Shown here in pieces: positions 42,309-45,958 of a stretch of 45,958 nucleotides of DNA; the stretch's first letter is position 1; each line of letters opens with the position of its first letter. The notes beneath the pieces are model-generated. The model saw only the letters and a program-made list of their open reading frames with translations, was not told the origin of the DNA and did not search any database. A program made the position numbers and the translations under genes. The DNA comes from Flavobacterium sp. Root935 (lineage in GTDB: Bacteria > Bacteroidota > Bacteroidia > Flavobacteriales > Flavobacteriaceae): contig NZ_LMJL01000010.1 of the NCBI RefSeq assembly GCF_001429295.1, positions 419,276 through 465,233 of the forward strand, in the 5' to 3' direction.

Positions 42309-42905
42309 ATGATCGCAGCTGAATTATTAAAGAAATATGGTGCAGTAAAAAAGTCTTTTGCAAAAGGTGAAATTATCTTTGAAGAAGGAAATCTGCCAAC
42401 GTATTATTATCAGATAGTTTCTGGCGAAATTAAAATGTGTAATTATAATGATGACGGACGAGAATTTATTCAGGGAATATTTTATAAAGAACAGTCTTTT
42501 GGCGAACCTCCATTATTTTTAAACCAAAAATATCCTGCCAATTCCATTGCTGTAGAAGACAGCCAGATTTTGCTTCTTCCCAAATCTAATTTTATGAAAC
42601 TGCTGGAAGAGAATCCTGCTGTCAGCATTAAAATAATCGAAAACCTTGCGCAGCGATTGTACTATAAATCGGTTATGGCTGCTGAAATCTCCACGCACGA
42701 ACCCGAACATCGCGTTTTAAAACTAATCGATCACGGAATTGCTTACTTTAATTTTCAAAAAGATAAAAATGGTTATCTGATTAATTTTACGAGACAGCAG
42801 ATCGGAGATTTAACGGGTTTGCGTGTAGAAACCGTTATCAGAGCCATAAAAGCGCTTGAAAAAAAAGGCGAATTGAAGATTATAAACAGAAAAGTATACA
42901 GATAA
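42309..42905 (+). CDS. Crp/Fnr-family transcriptional regulator
   Basis: From the ATG at 42309 the protein has 198 residues. The cyclic-nucleotide-binding-like barrel (about 10-115) begins KKSFAKGEIIFEEGNLP, and the C-terminal winged HTH has FTRQQIGDLTGLRVETVIRAIKALEKKGEL, where E-T-V-I-R occupies the Fnr recognition-helix position. Only one cysteine is present, so it is not an iron-sulfur oxygen sensor of the E. coli type. The Fnr-like site just downstream (42921-42934) makes the hemoglobin operon a likely target. Confidence 0.92.
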   Translation: MIAAELLKKYGAVKKSFAKGEIIFEEGNLPTYYYQIVSGEIKMCNYNDDGREFIQGIFYKEQSFGEPPLFLNQKYPANSIAVEDSQILLLPKSNFMKLLEENPAVSIKIIENLAQRLYYKSVMAAEISTHEPEHRVLKLIDHGIAYFNFQKDKNGYLINFTRQQIGDLTGLRVETVIRAIKALEKKGELKIINRKVYR

Positions 42906-42920
42906 AAAAGTTCTCGTTTT

Positions 42921-42965
42921 ATGATTTAAATCATAAAATGCAGCGGTATTGAGGGCGTATCTTTG
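42921..42965 (+). promoter_or_regulatory. Fnr-like palindrome and -7 box before the membrane-protein/hemoglobin operon
   Basis: ATGATTTAAATCAT (42921-42934) is a perfect palindrome containing the core TGAT-N4-ATCA. The -7 box TATCTTTG lies at 42958-42965, so the site centre is about 43 bases before the expected transcription start, a class II activator position. Confidence 0.65.
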
Positions 42966-42986
42966 TGGTATAAAAATCTCAATATC

Positions 42987-43274
42987 ATGACACTATATCA
43001 AACAACCTTCGAAAATTTCAATAAAAGTTATATGGGTTCTGCTGCAATGGCAGTAATTGGTCAAAGCTGTTTAGGTGGCGCTGCGGCTATGTACGTTTTA
43101 GCTAATGGAACTTCTGTTTTTCAAATGATCCAGCTAGCTATTATAGTTTTAGCCTGTATCTTTGTAAACACTTCAATTTTGGCACAAATGAAACACAAAG
43201 TGGTTTTTAACCTTTTAATTCTGAGTGCATTTTTAAGTGTAGCATTTATTCTTTTAAACACTTTTATTCTGTGA
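42987..43274 (+). CDS. Small three-helix membrane protein
   Basis: From the ATG at 42987 the protein has 95 residues; an earlier in-frame start at 42963 overlaps the -7 box and is excluded. Three hydrophobic segments are visible (about 18-38, 45-65, 70-93). I do not recognise the family. The stop TGA overlaps the GTG start of the hemoglobin gene by 4 bases, so the proteins are made together and may work together, for example at a respiratory or NO-related membrane site. Confidence 0.75.
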   Translation: MTLYQTTFENFNKSYMGSAAMAVIGQSCLGGAAAMYVLANGTSVFQMIQLAIIVLACIFVNTSILAQMKHKVVFNLLILSAFLSVAFILLNTFIL

Positions 43275-43669
43275 AAAAACAAATAGAAAATAGAGCTGAC
43301 ATTGAATTTCTAGTACATCAGTTCTACGATAAAATAAGAGCCGATCAAGAAATCGGCTTTTATTTTAATAAAATGATTACCGATTGGGATGCACATCTTG
43401 AAAAGCTAACCGATTTCTGGGAAACGAACTTATTTGCTGTACGCAAATACAAAGGAAATCCGCATGCGGTACACAATGAGGTTGACGCTCATTTTGATGA
43501 AAACATTACAGCAAATGAATTCGGAATCTGGCTGAATCACTGGGCGCAGACATTAGATGAACACTTTGAAGGTGAAAATGTCGAAACCTTAAAAAGACGC
43601 GCCCGAAAAATGAGTACTTTTCTGTATATGAGTATGTTTCAGCACAGAAAAAAAGAAAGTGAGGTTTAA
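43271..43669 (+). CDS. Group III truncated hemoglobin
   Basis: The protein has 132 residues and starts at GTG. VHQFYDKIRADQEIGFYF, DFWETNLFAVRKYKGNPHAVHNEV and FGIWLNHWAQTLDEHF follow the group III pattern; His68 (YKGNPHAVH) is the proximal heme ligand, and the Trp of IWLNHW occupies the conserved G8 area. Group III globins bind oxygen and ligands tightly and are often induced by low oxygen or nitrosative stress. It is coupled to the upstream membrane protein and sits behind an Fnr-like site. Confidence 0.93.
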   Translation: MKKQIENRADIEFLVHQFYDKIRADQEIGFYFNKMITDWDAHLEKLTDFWETNLFAVRKYKGNPHAVHNEVDAHFDENITANEFGIWLNHWAQTLDEHFEGENVETLKRRARKMSTFLYMSMFQHRKKESEV

Positions 43670-43705
43670 TCATCGTTCAACCTTACTATGATGGATTTAA
43701 CAAAT

Positions 43706-43731
43706 GAGATTGCTTTGTTCCTGGCAATGAC
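43706..43731. repeat. GTCATTGC-type dispersed repeat, second copy
   Basis: GAGATTGCTTTGTTCCTGG, then CAATGAC, is the reverse complement of the word seen at 11924-11940, with few mismatches to the widespread GTCATTGCGAGGAACGAAG. Confidence 0.5.
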
Positions 43732-43747
43732 TAAGCTGAAAACTGTT

Positions 43748-43763
43748 ACTGAAAACTGCGACT
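43748..43763 (-). repeat. 16-bp dispersed repeat AGTCGCAGTTTTCAGT, copy 2
   Basis: The plus strand reads ACTGAAAACTGCGACT, the exact reverse complement of 22908-22923. It lies at the junction with the end of the phosphopantetheinyl transferase gene. Confidence 0.7.
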
Positions 43764-44418
43764 AAAAATACTTCTCAAAAGCATAAACCAAAGTAAAAGT
43801 TCCTTCAAAATTATCTGATTTGATTTCTTCGTAATGCACATCAAAATCTTTTACTAAATCATCAAAATGGAGACTGGACTCTGTTTGTTTTTTTTCTAAA
43901 GAAAAATCTTCAACTCTAATATGATCTTTAAAGCTGATTCCTTTTTCATTTCTGATTTTAAAGATTGCCTCTTTAGCGCCCCAAATAACGGTAAGCTTTT
44001 TAATATATTCTTCTGTAATTTTTGGTTCTAAATAATTGCATTCATAATCCGTAAATTTATCTGCAATTTTCTGAATTTTTTCACGCTGCAATTCCATATC
44101 AATTCCTACGGTCTCATGACTTATAATTATTGCCGCAAAATGATATGAATGTGTAATTGAGATATAATTATGACAATCAAAATACGGTTTTCCGAATTCG
44201 TCATAATGCAAATCTTTATCTGTAAAACCCATTTCCTGAATCAGCATTCGAACACTCAAAAAAGCACGTTGATGCATTTGAGACTTCATTCCGTTCAATC
44301 TTTTTTGTGTCTTTTCTTTCAACACAACTTTGCTTAATAACTCTTCTAAAGATTCGGTTATTTCCCAAATTAAAATTTTAGTAGTTTCATTGAATTGTAT
44401 GGTCTGAAATAGAGGCAT
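43762..44418 (-). CDS. 4'-phosphopantetheinyl transferase superfamily protein
   Basis: The protein has 218 residues, Sfp-type. Two hallmark motifs are present: VGIDMELQ (104-111, magnesium Asp) and WGAKEAIFKI (146-155). It transfers phosphopantetheine from CoA to carrier proteins; no carrier protein gene is adjacent. In relatives it is usually close to the GGGP-synthase-like gene, which here lies 1.5 kb away beyond the Crp/Fnr and hemoglobin genes. Confidence 0.9.
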   Translation of the reverse strand: MPLFQTIQFNETTKILIWEITESLEELLSKVVLKEKTQKRLNGMKSQMHQRAFLSVRMLIQEMGFTDKDLHYDEFGKPYFDCHNYISITHSYHFAAIIISHETVGIDMELQREKIQKIADKFTDYECNYLEPKITEEYIKKLTVIWGAKEAIFKIRNEKGISFKDHIRVEDFSLEKKQTESSLHFDDLVKDFDVHYEEIKSDNFEGTFTLVYAFEKYF

Positions 44419-44674
44419 TTCTTTTTTAATTGTAAATTATGAATGGTTAATTTTAAACCATATAAGTAATATCAGAAAATATAACCGCTGGCTCAAAAAA
44501 TGTATTAGTAAATATAAGCAATTCACTGCAAAGGTAATAGTTTAAGAATATTTTTTAAATGAACTCCTATCACTTATATGGCAAAAAATGATTTTTAGAG
44601 TAACATTCTAGAGATTAAGAAATTAAAGATTTCACAAATCTGACAGAAAGTAGTAAAAATAAAAACCTATTATG

Positions 44675-44682
44675 TAAATTTG
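44675..44682 (+). promoter_or_regulatory. -7 box (TAAATTTG) of ahcY
   Basis: Exact TAnnTTTG, 34 bases before the ATG at 44717. The region 44419-44674 is AT-rich and shows no SAH or SAM riboswitch. Confidence 0.55.
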
Positions 44683-44716
44683 CAAAAATTTTACAATATA
44701 CAAATATACACTATAA

Positions 44717-45958
44717 ATGAGTACTACAACTACGCCTTATGTGGCTTTCAAAGTAAAAGACATTTCTCTAGCGGCTTGGGGAAGAAAAGAAATTGAATTA
44801 GCTGAAGCTGAAATGCCAGGTTTAATGGCGCTTCGTGCTGAATATAAAGACGAACAACCTCTTAAAGGTGCTCGTATCGCTGGATGTTTACACATGACGA
44901 TTCAAACTGCTGTTTTGATCGAAACTTTAATCGCTCTTGGTGCTGAAGTTACTTGGTCTTCTTGTAACATTTTCTCTACTCAAGATCAAGCTGCTGCTGC
45001 TATTGCTGCTGCTGGAATTCAAGTTTATGCTTGGAAAGGTCTTGACGAAGAATCATTTGACTGGTGTATTGAGCAGACTTTATTCTTTGGTGAAGACAGA
45101 AAACCATTGAACATGATTCTTGATGATGGTGGAGATTTAACTAACATGGTTATTGATCGTTACCCAGAATTGGTTCCTGGAATTAAAGGTCTTTCTGAAG
45201 AAACTACAACTGGTGTTCACAGACTTTACGAAAGAGTAAAAGCTGGAACTCTTCCAATGCCTGCAATCAACATCAACGACTCTGTTACTAAATCTAAATT
45301 TGATAACAAATACGGTTGTAAAGAATCTGCTGTAGATGCTGTACGTCGTGCAACTGACTTAATGTTGGCTGGAAAAAGAGTAATCGTTTGTGGATACGGT
45401 GATGTTGGAAAAGGAACTGCTGCTTCTTTTAGAGGTGCAGGTTCTATTGTAACAGTTACTGAAATTGACCCAATTTGTGCTTTACAAGCTGCAATGGACG
45501 GTTATGAAGTTAAAAAATTAAACACTGTAATTGCTAATGCTGATATTATCATTACAACTACAGGAAACAAAGATATCGTTCTTGGAGAGCACTTCGAGCA
45601 AATGAAAGACAAAACTGTTGTTTGTAACATCGGTCACTTCGATAACGAAATTGACATGGCTTGGTTAAACAAAAACCACGGTGCTTCTAAAATCGAAATC
45701 AAACCTCAGGTTGACAAATACAACATCAACGGAAAAGATATCATTATCTTGGCTGAAGGTCGTTTAGTAAACCTTGGTTGTGCAACAGGTCACCCAAGTT
45801 TTGTAATGAGTAACTCATTTACAAACCAGACTTTGGCTCAAATCGAATTATGGAATAACAGCGCAGCTTACAAAAATGAAGTTTACATGTTACCAAAACA
45901 TTTAGATGAAAAAGTTGCTGCTTTACACTTAGCTAAATTAGGCGTTGAGTTAGAAACT
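44717..45958 (+). CDS. ahcY: Adenosylhomocysteinase (5' portion; runs off the window)
   Basis: The visible 414 codons read without interruption to the window edge; the full enzyme should have about 24 more. [28 protein letters not shown], the NAD-binding [15 protein letters not shown] and FDNEIDM and [11 protein letters not shown] are S-adenosylhomocysteine hydrolase motifs. It splits SAH to adenosine and homocysteine, keeping methyltransferases active. The start was chosen at the first ATG after the promoter ([14 protein letters not shown]). Confidence 0.96.
   Translation, partial: MSTTTTPYVAFKVKDISLAAWGRKEIELAEAEMPGLMALRAEYKDEQPLKGARIAGCLHMTIQTAVLIETLIALGAEVTWSSCNIFSTQDQAAAAIAAAGIQVYAWKGLDEESFDWCIEQTLFFGEDRKPLNMILDDGGDLTNMVIDRYPELVPGIKGLSEETTTGVHRLYERVKAGTLPMPAININDSVTKSKFDNKYGCKESAVDAVRRATDLMLAGKRVIVCGYGDVGKGTAASFRGAGSIVTVTEIDPICALQAAMDGYEVKKLNTVIANADIIITTTGNKDIVLGEHFEQMKDKTVVCNIGHFDNEIDMAWLNKNHGASKIEIKPQVDKYNINGKDIIILAEGRLVNLGCATGHPSFVMSNSFTNQTLAQIELWNNSAAYKNEVYMLPKHLDEKVAALHLAKLGVELET

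Noticed and set aside
44419..44716. SAH or SAM riboswitch before ahcY
   Set aside because: No recognisable aptamer core; the -7 box at 44675-44682 leaves a 34-base leader.

Overview
This window is a chromosomal segment from a Flavobacterium-like member of the Bacteroidota. The evidence is AT-rich DNA, promoters of the Bacteroidota type (-7 box TAnnTTTG) without Shine-Dalgarno sequences, and lineage markers: a DUF2723 membrane protein, DUF3127, a DUF4301 fusion, a GGGP-synthase-like protein, a TonB-dependent receptor, and the gene order rplM-rpsI-rpsB-tsf. I see no phage, IS element, CRISPR array, tRNA or rRNA. The segment reads as core chromosome, with intergenic gaps filled by short word-like repeats.

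Layout. 1-5.9 kb: a large polytopic DUF2723 protein, a polysaccharide deacetylase, a thioredoxin-fold protein without its CxxC, and a membrane-anchored metallophosphoesterase. 6.0-8.8 kb: an OmpR-type response regulator and histidine kinase flanked by two paralogous, secreted, lysine-rich miniproteins. Both miniprotein promoters carry the same 11-bp-periodic direct repeat at the same distance from the -7 box. 9-14.8 kb: polA, a LacI-type regulator and two tandem ferritin-like proteins with twin-arginine-type leaders. 15-18 kb: rplM-rpsI, rpsB and tsf. 18-22.9 kb: an M3 peptidase, a queuosine-precursor transporter, two lipoproteins and tag. 22.97-30.06 kb: an eight-gene thiamine operon (thiS, thiC, tenI-like, thiD, thiE, thiG, thiH, thiF) behind a TPP riboswitch. 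30-35.4 kb: MOSC protein, aat, DUF3127, flavin reductase, an orphan kinase, HIT protein and greA. 35.4-38.3 kb: a Rieske-like lipoprotein that lacks the ligand histidines, and a TonB-dependent receptor behind a second TPP riboswitch. 38.3-42.2 kb: arfB, a nicotinamide-riboside-kinase/DUF4301 fusion, a PnuC-family transporter and a GGGP-synthase-like protein. 42.3-43.7 kb: a Crp/Fnr regulator, then a small membrane protein and a group III truncated hemoglobin behind an Fnr-like site. The window ends with a phosphopantetheinyl transferase and the 5' part of ahcY.

How it fits together. Thiamine is the main theme: de novo synthesis and probable outer-membrane uptake are each under a TPP aptamer, and a PnuC-family carrier nearby could be the inner-membrane step. 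In the first riboswitch the sequence supports a complete start-codon-masking switch. The strongest candidate for an undescribed system is the two-component locus with its two secreted polybasic proteins and matching operators. It resembles in logic the enterobacterial RstAB/PhoB-Asr acid-shock arrangement, but no common descent is implied. Several genes (rplM, greA, possibly rpsB) have a hairpin directly after the -7 box, suggesting regulation at the extreme 5' end of the mRNA.
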